From assembly GCA_030668025.1 (NCBI GenBank), contig DAOUUT010000020.1, positions 1 through 22,336 of the forward strand: DNA of 22,336 nt. Direction: 5' to 3'. This document shows, piece after piece, positions 15,312 to 21,811 of the stretch. Every line of letters starts with the position of its first letter. Position 1 is the stretch's first letter. The translations under genes were made by a program, and so were the position numbers. Below the pieces are notes generated by a model. That model was not told where the DNA came from, did not search any database, and worked only from the letters and a program-made list of their open reading frames with translations. Origin of the DNA: Promethearchaeota archaeon (GTDB lineage: Archaea > Asgardarchaeota > Lokiarchaeia > Sigynarchaeales > SOKP01).

Positions 15312-16277
15312 TTATTCAATCCATCCAATCCCAAAAATAAAACCTTTAACCTCAAGGATGGTGATCCTATTTAATCCTGCTTTTCGCATATCTTCCTCAA
15401 GCTGTTTCTTATTTGATATCTGATATTTGTTTATAGTATTATATATTTGGATTAAGTTATTTGTTACATAATTTTCTGTTAAAGGTAATTCACTATAATT
15501 GGTTAAAACTACATGACCTCCTTTTTTTGTAACTCTAATAGCTTCTTTAAGCATAGTACTACGATTTATTCCGAAAAAACCTGATTTCTTATCTAAATAA
15601 GACATAAATGTGAATTCAAAAATGTCATCTGGTTCTCTTATTAAACCGTTAAAAACTTTAGTGTATTTAATGGTGTCAACACTTTTGTTTATTGTACTAT
15701 TATATAACTCTTCATTGCATAATATAAACGGATAATCCGTGACAGTAGTTAATAATCTAAAAAAAGGCAAATCTGCATTATCATATAACCAAATTAGTAG
15801 GAAACTATCGACTTTTGTTTTACCGATTGTTTTAAGAATTTCGGTACTGCTTTCAATCATAGCACCAACTTCAAATGGCATTCGTGTACGGAAAAAATGC
15901 TTAAATACTACATTTTCTACTAATTTTGTTAATTCATTAGCTTCTATTAATCGAATATTCCCATTATCTTTGAAGGATAAAAGACCCTTTTTTGCAAGGT
16001 TATTAAGATTATTATAAAAACTTGAGGTAGAAATTGGATTCCTGTTTTGTGTAAAATTACTAAATTTTTGTTCGCTGTCAGAGACGCTTATATCCGCTTT
16101 ATGATTATTATTTTGGTCTGTTAGAAAAAATTGTTGTACTTCCAAAAAAAGTGAATGCCGTACAATCGGTTCTTGATGTCTTGAGAGTAACTGTAAAGTA
16201 ACTAACTCTAAAATGCTAAGATCAGCAAATTCTTGTATTTTATAATTAAATTTATCATTTAATCCTGTTTCGTTCAT
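15312..16277 (-). CDS. Winged-helix protein fused to a degenerate methyltransferase fold
   Basis: Residues about 20-120 look like a winged-helix (PadR/MarR-like) DNA-binding domain: LSILELVTLQLLSRHQEP, then ISTSSFYNNLNNLAKKGLLSF and a wing DNGNIRLIE. Residues about 125-321 follow the order of class I SAM methyltransferases, including LKEAIRVTKKGGHVVLTNYS at the strand-4/5 region, but the glycine-rich motif I is replaced by SFLLIWLYDNADLPFF. It may therefore have lost SAM binding and act as a sensor or regulator. The TATA box at 16301-16310 lies 24-33 bases before the ATG, so the mRNA is probably leaderless. It stands 203 bases upstream of the CdhC-like/CooC operon on the same strand and could regulate it. 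The methyltransferase call is moderate. Confidence 0.7.
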   Translation of the reverse strand: MNETGLNDKFNYKIQEFADLSILELVTLQLLSRHQEPIVRHSLFLEVQQFFLTDQNNNHKADISVSDSEQKFSNFTQNRNPISTSSFYNNLNNLAKKGLLSFKDNGNIRLIEANELTKLVENVVFKHFFRTRMPFEVGAMIESSTEILKTIGKTKVDSFLLIWLYDNADLPFFRLLTTVTDYPFILCNEELYNSTINKSVDTIKYTKVFNGLIREPDDIFEFTFMSYLDKKSGFFGINRSTMLKEAIRVTKKGGHVVLTNYSELPLTENYVTNNLIQIYNTINKYQISNKKQLEEDMRKAGLNRITILEVKGFIFGIGWIE

Positions 16278-16300
16278 TATAATATAGTTTAAAGTGTAAT

Positions 16301-16310
16301 TTTTATAAAA
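16301..16310 (-). promoter_or_regulatory. TATA box of the winged-helix/methyltransferase gene
   Basis: TTTTATAAAA, near-palindromic, centred about 29 bases before the ATG at 16277 on the minus strand, which predicts a leaderless transcript. Confidence 0.5.
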
Positions 16311-16340
16311 TTATTAAAATCTATTTTTTTATTATTTTTT

Positions 16341-16637
16341 TTATGATAATTCTTCTAACTTCAGTTCTGATGGCTTCCTCTCGGAGATTTCTCTTCCAAC
16401 TATAAAACCCTTTCTAATATCATGTATATCTTTAAACCATCCCCCACTAAATTCAATCATATGATATATACCATTCTTATCACTTACGCGTAATTTTACC
16501 GAAGTTTCACCTTCAAAAATTCCTTTCTTTATCTCTGCGATACATTTCTTAACATCATCAGGATGTACGTTTTCAATCACGGATTTTCCTATCAAATCTT
16601 TATTAGGAGAACGGAAAAATTTATTGGATATATAATT
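16341..16637 (-). pseudogene. Remnant of a PAS-domain protein (C-terminal half of one PAS domain)
   Basis: The open frame has no ATG start. It reads FFRSPNKDLIGKSVIENVHP, DDVKKCIAEIKKGIFEGETS, then IEFSGGWFKDIHDIRKGFIV and GREISERKPSELKLEEL, the second half of a PAS fold with the usual exit into a coiled linker. The first half of the PAS domain and any sensor or kinase partner are missing. An in-frame stop lies at 16638-16640, exactly where plus-strand coding similarity seems to begin. A TTG at 16595 could in principle start an 84-residue product. I read it as a fragment left by a rearrangement and not as a working gene. Confidence 0.65.
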
Positions 16638-16808
16638 TTAAAGGGATCGAATAAAACTGGGATTGGAGTTGCTAAAGCAGAATTAACACAGTTGCTAAAA
16701 CGTTTAGAAGTTGCTTTTTACAAAGAGGATATCAAATATATTCAACCAAGTAATGTGGAGCCAATTGTAAACCAGTATGCTAATTTTCTTGTCGAGGCGT
16801 GCACATAG
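16638..16808 (+). pseudogene. Orphan C-terminal gene fragment
   Basis: A plus-strand frame reads LKGSNKTGIGVAKAELTQLL, then KRLEVAFYKEDIKYIQPSNV and EPIVNQYANFLVEACT before a TAG. It looks like the amphipathic end of a real protein, but the frame upstream of 16638 runs antisense through the PAS remnant, so its N-terminus appears to be gone. I do not recognise the family. An ATG at 16563 would give an 81-residue ORF whose first part is the PAS shadow. Confidence 0.4.
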
Positions 16809-16831
16809 TATGATAAAGAGGTGAATTTTAT

Positions 16832-16927
16832 ATGGATTACTACAGTGAAATAATAAAATTCTATTACAGAAAAGATAGAATAGCTACTTGTGAAAATTAT
16901 TTAGTAGATTTTATTAACAAATATTAA
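16832..16927 (+). CDS. 31-residue ORF with strong ribosome binding site, possibly a truncated gene start
   Basis: ATG at 16832 preceded by GAGGTGA (16819-16825), the same motif used by the FAD oxidase at 17603. The product begins MDYYSEIIKFYYRKDRIATC and ends VDFINKY. It follows the orphan C-terminal fragment by 23 bases on the same strand, as in an operon. It may be a small peptide or, more likely, the 5' end of a gene cut off by the same rearrangement. No family is recognised. Confidence 0.35.
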   Translation: MDYYSEIIKFYYRKDRIATCENYLVDFINKY

Positions 16928-17006
16928 AAAAATCTTACTTAGTTGTAATTTATTAATTTTAATATTATCAATTTTGAATGATAGATAGGGAAATTGCTTT
17001 CTAATA

Positions 17007-17053
17007 GAAGCAAAGCGTTCGAGGGAGGAAAACACCCTGAACTTTCGGTCTGA
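17007..17053 (-). pseudogene. 47-base relic of a second CooC-type gene
   Basis: This stretch matches 13946-13992, inside the CooC-type gene, at 39 of 47 positions without gaps and in the same orientation. Translated on the minus strand it reads QTESSGCFPPSNALL where the other copy has QPEGPGCFCPSNALL, so the second Cys of the CxC metal motif is lost. The flanks show no clear further similarity and are not open. It is best read as the last recognisable part of a decayed paralogue. Confidence 0.65.
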
Positions 17054-17124
17054 TTTTTTTGTTTTCATTAAATAAAATTGCATTTTCGAAAGATTAACTA
17101 TTTAAATTCTAACATCAATTTTAC

Positions 17125-17136
17125 TTTTATATTATA
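17125..17136 (+). promoter_or_regulatory. TATA box of the SCP2-oxidase operon
   Basis: TTTATATTATAC lies about 26-37 bases before the ATG at 17162, so the operon transcript would start close to or at the first codon. Confidence 0.45.
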
Positions 17137-17161
17137 CTAAAATACTAGTAGGAAAATAATA

Positions 17162-17584
17162 ATGATTTTAATTCAAAAAGGAGAAGATTTGATTACTATT
17201 ACTTTGCAAAATATTTTAAGTTATAGAAAAGACGATGAGGATTTCATAAATCTAGTCTTAAACTGGAACAAAACAGTTTTAATTGAGGTTGATGGATTTT
17301 ACCCCGTCGAAGTTATATTTGACCGCAACGAAATTAAATTTAAAACAAAAAATTTTGATAAAAAGATAAATCTGAAAGTAAAAATGGACATATACACATT
17401 TTTAGATTTGGCCTTTGGTAGATTGAGTCCTGTAAAAGCATTCCTTAAACGTAAGCTTAAAATTAAAGGATTGTTAAAAATTGGAACTGTGTTAAAATTC
17501 ATGAAAATCTTTTTAGAAACTATGAGAATGGTTGCTTCAGACCCCAACAATAATTATTTTGAATTAAATAAAGAAACAAGATAA
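17162..17584 (+). CDS. SCP2 sterol-carrier-like lipid-binding protein
   Basis: The 140-residue protein reads as an SCP2-type domain: a helix (about 20-32), strands VLIEVDGFYPVEVIF, EIKFKTKNF and INLKVKMDIYTFLDLAFGRL, then KLKIKGLLKIGTVLKFMKIF, the usual strand-helix end with a hydrophobic tunnel-lining helix. SCP2 domains bind fatty acids, acyl-CoA or isoprenoid lipids. There is no signal peptide. It is the first gene of an operon: 18 bases carrying GAGGTGA separate it from the FAD oxidase. A hydrophobic or CoA-linked substrate for the oxidase downstream would fit, but is not shown. Confidence 0.7.
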   Translation: MILIQKGEDLITITLQNILSYRKDDEDFINLVLNWNKTVLIEVDGFYPVEVIFDRNEIKFKTKNFDKKINLKVKMDIYTFLDLAFGRLSPVKAFLKRKLKIKGLLKIGTVLKFMKIFLETMRMVASDPNNNYFELNKETR

Positions 17585-17602
17585 TGAGGTGAAAACAAAC
17601 AC

Positions 17603-19084
17603 ATGACCGAAACAAAAGAAAGAAATTTTTACGATAAGATAAGCAAAGAGGATGTGCTTAAAAAATTAGTCGAAATATTTGGAGAAAAATATGTAACCAA
17701 TAAGTCTGGAGATTTATACCCCTATTCATACGATATGACCGAATGTAAGCCTCACATGCCTGATTTCATAGTTATTCCTGAAAATACTTTGCAATTAATC
17801 GAATTAGTTAAGTTTTGTAATTCCAATTTAATTCCAATTGTTCCTTACGTATCTGGAAATAACGTAGGGGGTTTAACGATTCCGGAAAACGGTGGAATTC
17901 TCGTTGATTTTGGTAAAAAGATGAATAAAATTCTGCATGTTGATGACAATATGATGTACGCACTCCTAGAACCCGGAGTTACTTTTGGTCAATTGAAAAA
18001 ACACTTAGACGAAAATTACCCTCACTTAAGATATAGTTATCCTTTCGCCCCTCCATACGCTGGAGTTGTTGGAAATGTGATATTGAGCGGTATGAATAAT
18101 CTCTCGTGTAAAATTGGATCGATGGGCGATTCAATTAATGGTTTAGAGGTAATTACTGCTGACGGCGAAATCGCCAGGATTGGCTCGTGTTTTTATGGAA
18201 AGGATGAAGCACCCCCCGATAGTTGGTGGTGTAGATACCCTATGCCTGACTTAATGGGAATCTTTATAAATTGGCAAGGTATGACGGGTTTAGTAACCAA
18301 ATGTGCCGTTCAATTATGGACTAATCCATCCATCAAACAAACTTATATCGCAATAACTTTTGAACTTACAGATGTAGCTTCAGTAATGAGAGAAGTCGGT
18401 AGAACAGATGTCATCGACGATATTTCATCAGTTAGCATCGAAGTAGTAAAAATGGCAACAGAAATTCCTGAACCTAAAAAATTTCCAGGTGAACCCTACT
18501 TTGCAGTGATGCTTTCAATCTCAGCAAAAACAAAAAATCAATTCAATGCTAGAATGGAAATTTTATCCAATGTAATCGAGAATTTAAATAAGCAAGGGAA
18601 AAAATTAATTTTAGTTAATGCTGACGAGTACGTCAAATTATTTAACTTAAGACTTAGGTGTTACCTCGATTTACCCTCCGTAGTACTTCCACTAGTAGAG
18701 TATTCAGGTTTAACTTGGTTTGGTTCGTATGCTCCAAGTCACAAGCTCGAAGAACTAATCGAAAAGGTGTATAAATTATTTTATAAACACAATATCACTC
18801 CATTTATTTACATGAAAATGATGAAATCAAGTCATTACGCGATATTTCGTCCCATCATGCGCTACAACAAGTTTAAAGAAGGCGAAGAAGAAAGATACCA
18901 CAAGTTGTTAGAAGAAATCACGGATGTAAGCATCGATTTAGGTTGTATACCATACAAAACGCCTACTTGGATGACGGAAAAGATGCGCAAGAAGATTAAC
19001 CCAGGATGGATTAACCTCTTTGAAAAAATAAAGAAATGTATGGACCCAAACAACATATTTAACCCCGGAAGGTGGAATACATAA
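17603..19084 (+). CDS. GlcD-type FAD-linked oxidase (2-hydroxyacid dehydrogenase family)
   Basis: A complete 493-residue flavoprotein of the VAO/PCMH family. The FAD domain spans about 30-225, with IPIVPYVSGNNVGGLT, GGILVDFGKKMNKI, YALLEPGVTFGQL and PPYAGVVGNVILSGMNN. The substrate/C-terminal FAD-oxidase domain follows, ending in the usual KCMDPNNIFNPGRW. Relatives (GlcD, D-lactate dehydrogenase) oxidise 2-hydroxyacids and pass electrons to an Fe-S partner. That partner is encoded next: its ATG follows the stop codon with no gap. GAGGTGA at 17585-17591 is the ribosome binding site. There is a paralogue at 1-369. The substrate is unknown; the protein is cytoplasmic with no membrane segment. 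Confidence 0.92.
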   Translation: MTETKERNFYDKISKEDVLKKLVEIFGEKYVTNKSGDLYPYSYDMTECKPHMPDFIVIPENTLQLIELVKFCNSNLIPIVPYVSGNNVGGLTIPENGGILVDFGKKMNKILHVDDNMMYALLEPGVTFGQLKKHLDENYPHLRYSYPFAPPYAGVVGNVILSGMNNLSCKIGSMGDSINGLEVITADGEIARIGSCFYGKDEAPPDSWWCRYPMPDLMGIFINWQGMTGLVTKCAVQLWTNPSIKQTYIAITFELTDVASVMREVGRTDVIDDISSVSIEVVKMATEIPEPKKFPGEPYFAVMLSISAKTKNQFNARMEILSNVIENLNKQGKKLILVNADEYVKLFNLRLRCYLDLPSVVLPLVEYSGLTWFGSYAPSHKLEELIEKVYKLFYKHNITPFIYMKMMKSSHYAIFRPIMRYNKFKEGEEERYHKLLEEITDVSIDLGCIPYKTPTWMTEKMRKKINPGWINLFEKIKKCMDPNNIFNPGRWNT

Positions 19085-20263
19085 ATGGTAGAAATTGATA
19101 AAAGTCTCATGGGAAAAGATGTTTTGGAATTAGCATTTGATAATTGTATCCGTTGTTCTACATGTAAATATTCTTATAAGGGTTTCGAACCTTCGTGTCC
19201 TTCAGGAGAAAAGTTTTTATTCGAATCGTATTGGGCATCTGGAAAAATAAGAATAATAAGAGGTGTCGTAACCGGCGAATTGGAATGGTCTGAAGATTTA
19301 AAAGATGCTATTTTTGCTTGTCCAACTTGTGGGTCGTGTATGGACGCTTGTCAAGCGCCTCACGCCGATTACATCGTAGATATAATAGAGGCTCTAAGAG
19401 AATTAGCTGTAAATCATATTGGGCCCGCTACAAACCAAGAGTTTTTGGTTTCTCGTTGCGAAGAGAATTGTAATCCTTATGGAGAGTCTAACTCTGATAA
19501 TGAAGAGTTGAAAAAACAATTTAACTTACCAGATAAAGCAGATTGGGTTTATTACATTGGATGCACTTCTAATTACCGCCAACAAAGTTTAAGGGACTCA
19601 ACTTTAAGATTCCTAAAGAAAAGCGGCATAAATTTCACTTTAATTGACGAACATTGTTGTACGAGCCCTATGATTCGAACTGGTCAACTTCGTATTGTTA
19701 AAGATTATATGAGTTATAATATCGCTCAAATTAAAAATACTGGGGCTACTAAAGTTATTACCTCATGTGCGGGTTGTTATAGAACATTTAAGAAAGATTT
19801 CGGAAAATTTGCCGAAGAATACGATTTTGAAGTGTTCCACACTTTAGAATTAGTAAAACAACTATTAGACGACGATAAATTAAAGTTTAAATCGGAGTAT
19901 AATAAAACAGTGACTTATCACGACCCTTGTCATCTTGGAAGGCATATGGGTGTTTATGAACTTCCTAGAGCGATTTACAAGCAAATCCCAGGACTAAAGT
20001 TAGTAGAAATGAAAAGAAATAGGAATTTTGCTTGGTGTTGCGGAGCTGGAGGTGGCGTAAAAATTGGATACCCTGAATGGTCTGTAGAAATATCAAAAGA
20101 ACGCCTTGAAGAAGCAAAAGAAACTGGAGCAACGGTTATCACGTCAACATGTCCGTTTTGTAAAACTAACTTAAGCGATGCTAACGAAAATTATAACTTC
20201 GATTTTGAAGTGCTTGACCTAATAGAAATCATAAATCAATTAGATATTAAAATTGAGAAGTAA
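19085..20263 (+). CDS. GlcF/HdrD-type iron-sulfur oxidoreductase with two CCG domains
   Basis: The N-terminal ferredoxin-like part has two cysteine sets: Cys21, Cys24, Cys27 and Cys38 (CIRCSTCKYSY ... CPSG), and Cys79, Cys82, Cys85 and Cys89 (CPTCGSCMDACQAP). These fit two [4Fe-4S] clusters, although the first has a longer last spacing than a standard motif. Two CCG domains follow: HCCTSP with SCAGCYRTF (about 190-235), and HDPCHLGRH, WCCGAGGG and CPFCKTNL (about 279-362). This is the layout of GlcF, LutA-like and HdrD-type proteins, which take electrons from a GlcD flavoprotein and pass them to a quinone, heterodisulfide or another carrier. It begins directly at the end of the oxidase gene, so the two form one enzyme. 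No membrane segment is visible. Confidence 0.92.
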   Translation: MVEIDKSLMGKDVLELAFDNCIRCSTCKYSYKGFEPSCPSGEKFLFESYWASGKIRIIRGVVTGELEWSEDLKDAIFACPTCGSCMDACQAPHADYIVDIIEALRELAVNHIGPATNQEFLVSRCEENCNPYGESNSDNEELKKQFNLPDKADWVYYIGCTSNYRQQSLRDSTLRFLKKSGINFTLIDEHCCTSPMIRTGQLRIVKDYMSYNIAQIKNTGATKVITSCAGCYRTFKKDFGKFAEEYDFEVFHTLELVKQLLDDDKLKFKSEYNKTVTYHDPCHLGRHMGVYELPRAIYKQIPGLKLVEMKRNRNFAWCCGAGGGVKIGYPEWSVEISKERLEEAKETGATVITSTCPFCKTNLSDANENYNFDFEVLDLIEIINQLDIKIEK

Positions 20264-20304
20264 AAATAAATGGAATTATCAATTTTCCTTAATTTTTTAT
20301 CCAA

Positions 20305-20700
20305 CTAGATTAATAATAAATCCTCTTTTGATATTTCTTGACGATGTTTTTGGTCATTCCATAGTTTACGATAAATAAAGAAGAATTCGTATAAGTCTAA
20401 TTTATTAGAAGAATAGATTAAAAGACCATCTTCAATAATATGAATCTTAATATATAATGGTAATTCGTTAAAAATGCGAACATCGTATTTTTTAGTGCTA
20501 ACATTAATATTTTGTAATACAAATGAAAGTAGTTGATGCAAATCCTCATTAGGTGCTACTATACATATATCGATATCGCTTCTATTAATATTTTTACTTT
20601 TACTATAAGAGCCGTATAATAGAATACCTAAAATATCTTTCTTTTTTATTACATGTGAAAAATCATTGTAAATTTGGTCTAGCAATTCTTTTTTAACCAC
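20305..20700 (-). CDS. mntA: MNT-type nucleotidyltransferase, antitoxin MntA
   Basis: The 131-residue protein carries the minimal nucleotidyltransferase motif GSx10DxD: Gly30-Ser31 (LLYGSYSKSKN) and Asp42, Asp44 (RSDIDICI). In characterised HEPN-MNT pairs this enzyme neutralises HepT by adding AMP groups to a tyrosine next to the toxin's active site. It begins with GTG at 20700, inside the end of the hepT gene (22-base overlap), so the two are translationally coupled, toxin first. Catalytic residues are complete. The C-terminal ~50 residues (YEFFFIYRKLWNDQKHRQEI) are helical and extend beyond the minimal domain. Confidence 0.88.
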   Translation of the reverse strand: MVKKELLDQIYNDFSHVIKKKDILGILLYGSYSKSKNINRSDIDICIVAPNEDLHQLLSFVLQNINVSTKKYDVRIFNELPLYIKIHIIEDGLLIYSSNKLDLYEFFFIYRKLWNDQKHRQEISKEDLLLI

Positions 20701-21116
20701 TCTTTAGCTTTCACCTTAAATTCTTGAAAATATTCTAAAAGGTTTAATAGTCGATTATAGGCTATCTCATTGTCCAAACCATTATAATCGTGAACAATTC
20801 TATTTCTCAAACCATTTGCTTCTCTGAGTTTTGCAGCTAAATCAGCACTCACAATTTTTTTATTTTTTATAATATTTATATTGGAGTAGTCGTCTTTGGG
20901 AATCAGTTTTATATCTTTTACAATCATCGATACTAAATCAGTAATGATCTCAATTCCAATTTGAAAAGCGTGATAAATTCCATATTGTTTTTGTAATTCT
21001 AAGCCCTCTATAAACTCTTTTGAATCAATGTTTTCCGTCCAGTCATTCAAATTTTCTATAGTTTGATTTAAATATTCCAATTTGTCATTATATCGTTTTA
21101 TTCTTTCTTCTTCCAT
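20679..21116 (-). CDS. hepT: HEPN-domain toxin HepT
   Basis: The 145-residue all-helical protein has the HEPN RNase motif Rx4HxY: Arg104, His109 and Tyr111 in GLRNRIVHDYNG. Family members form dimers whose shared active site cuts RNA (in characterised cases the tRNA 3' end); the Tyr is the residue AMPylated by MntA. It is the first gene of a two-gene unit with mntA, overlapping it by 22 bases. The region just upstream (21117-21180) has several TCTATT/CTATTT-like repeats that could be bound by a regulator, and no Shine-Dalgarno is seen. Such pairs act in stress response or phage defence and are often on mobile DNA. Confidence 0.88.
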   Translation of the reverse strand: MEEERIKRYNDKLEYLNQTIENLNDWTENIDSKEFIEGLELQKQYGIYHAFQIGIEIITDLVSMIVKDIKLIPKDDYSNINIIKNKKIVSADLAAKLREANGLRNRIVHDYNGLDNEIAYNRLLNLLEYFQEFKVKAKEWLKKNC

Positions 21117-21269
21117 TCTATTAATATAATTTTTTTCTATCTATTTGAATCTATTCTATTATCTATTTTATTGAAATCACTCTTTAATTTACTTATTTTT
21201 TTATCAAGTGTTCAAATTAAAATAATGCAATCTTTAAGTTGTGATTATTAAAATCTTCTATACAAAGTT

Positions 21270-21279
21270 AAAAAAAAAA
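21270..21279 (-). terminator. Oligo-T terminator (minus strand)
   Basis: Ten A on the plus strand give a T10 on the minus strand, about 15 bases after the stop of the small membrane-protein gene. Confidence 0.45.
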
Positions 21280-21293
21280 GTTATTTTAATAAT

Positions 21294-21584
21294 TTATAAA
21301 TCCTTAGGAATGATTCCTAGTGTAAATAAAGAAAATGAAGAGAAGAGAACGTACAACGTCGGCAAGAGAATATAAAGAAAACCGAGAAATCCTATCAGAC
21401 CCATAAACATCAATCTATGTCCTCTTTTTTTAGGATTTTTGGGGTTATAAGGGATAAACACTAAGAATATCAAGAGAAATAATAAAAATAGGTAATATAA
21501 TGGATAGTAGAAAGAACCTATGAACCCAAGCCATCCTAAATGAGTTAACCAGCCAAGTGGATTTAGTTTCACGCGATACACCAT
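21294..21584 (-). CDS. Small membrane protein of unknown function
   Basis: The 96-residue protein starts with a short polar segment (MVYRVKLNPLGWL) and has long hydrophobic stretches at about 14-46 and 57-90, separated by a basic loop PYNPKNPKKRGHR. This predicts two to four membrane helices. The NPLGWLTHLGWLGFIG opening is reminiscent of DUF3796-like small membrane proteins, but I hold that only loosely. It is divergent from the radical SAM gene, with about 230 bases between their starts. Nothing points to a function. Confidence 0.65.
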   Translation of the reverse strand: MVYRVKLNPLGWLTHLGWLGFIGSFYYPLYYLFLLFLLIFLVFIPYNPKNPKKRGHRLMFMGLIGFLGFLYILLPTLYVLFSSFSLFTLGIIPKDL

Positions 21585-21637
21585 TTATATGTAACTAATT
21601 GAATTTGTTTTAAATTTATTACTATTTAATATTTTCT

Positions 21638-21684
21638 GTTTAAGTAAATTTACCATTTTTAAGTTAAAAAACTACAACTTAAAC
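21638..21684. promoter_or_regulatory. Inverted repeats in the divergent promoter region
   Basis: GTTTAAGT (21638-21645) pairs with ACTTAAAC (21677-21684), and TTAAGTT (21659-21665) with AACTTAA (21676-21682). The TTAAGT half-sites lie between two divergent genes and might bind a regulator. In such AT-rich DNA chance is a real alternative. Confidence 0.25.
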
Positions 21685-21742
21685 TTAAGGCAGAAAAACC
21701 AGAATTCAAAACAACAGAATAAATTTTCTGGAAAGAAAAATA

Positions 21743-21750
21743 TTTATAAA
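21743..21750 (+). promoter_or_regulatory. TATA box of the radical SAM gene
   Basis: TTTATAAA lies about 62-69 bases before the ATG at 21812, giving a leader of roughly 40 bases that includes GGGTG (21801-21805) as a ribosome binding site. Confidence 0.55.
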
Positions 21751-21811
21751 CTAATTTAGCAAATTAATAATAATAATTGATTTTGAAGAGAGATAGCGTA
21801 GGGTGTAAAAT

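Noticed and set aside
16901..17083. 60-codon minus-strand ORF
   Set aside because: It runs through the CooC relic in a different frame from the one that preserves similarity; no motif.
16341..17160. Insertion sequence as cause of the gene graveyard
   Set aside because: No transposase motif, terminal inverted repeats or target duplications could be found at the fragment edges.
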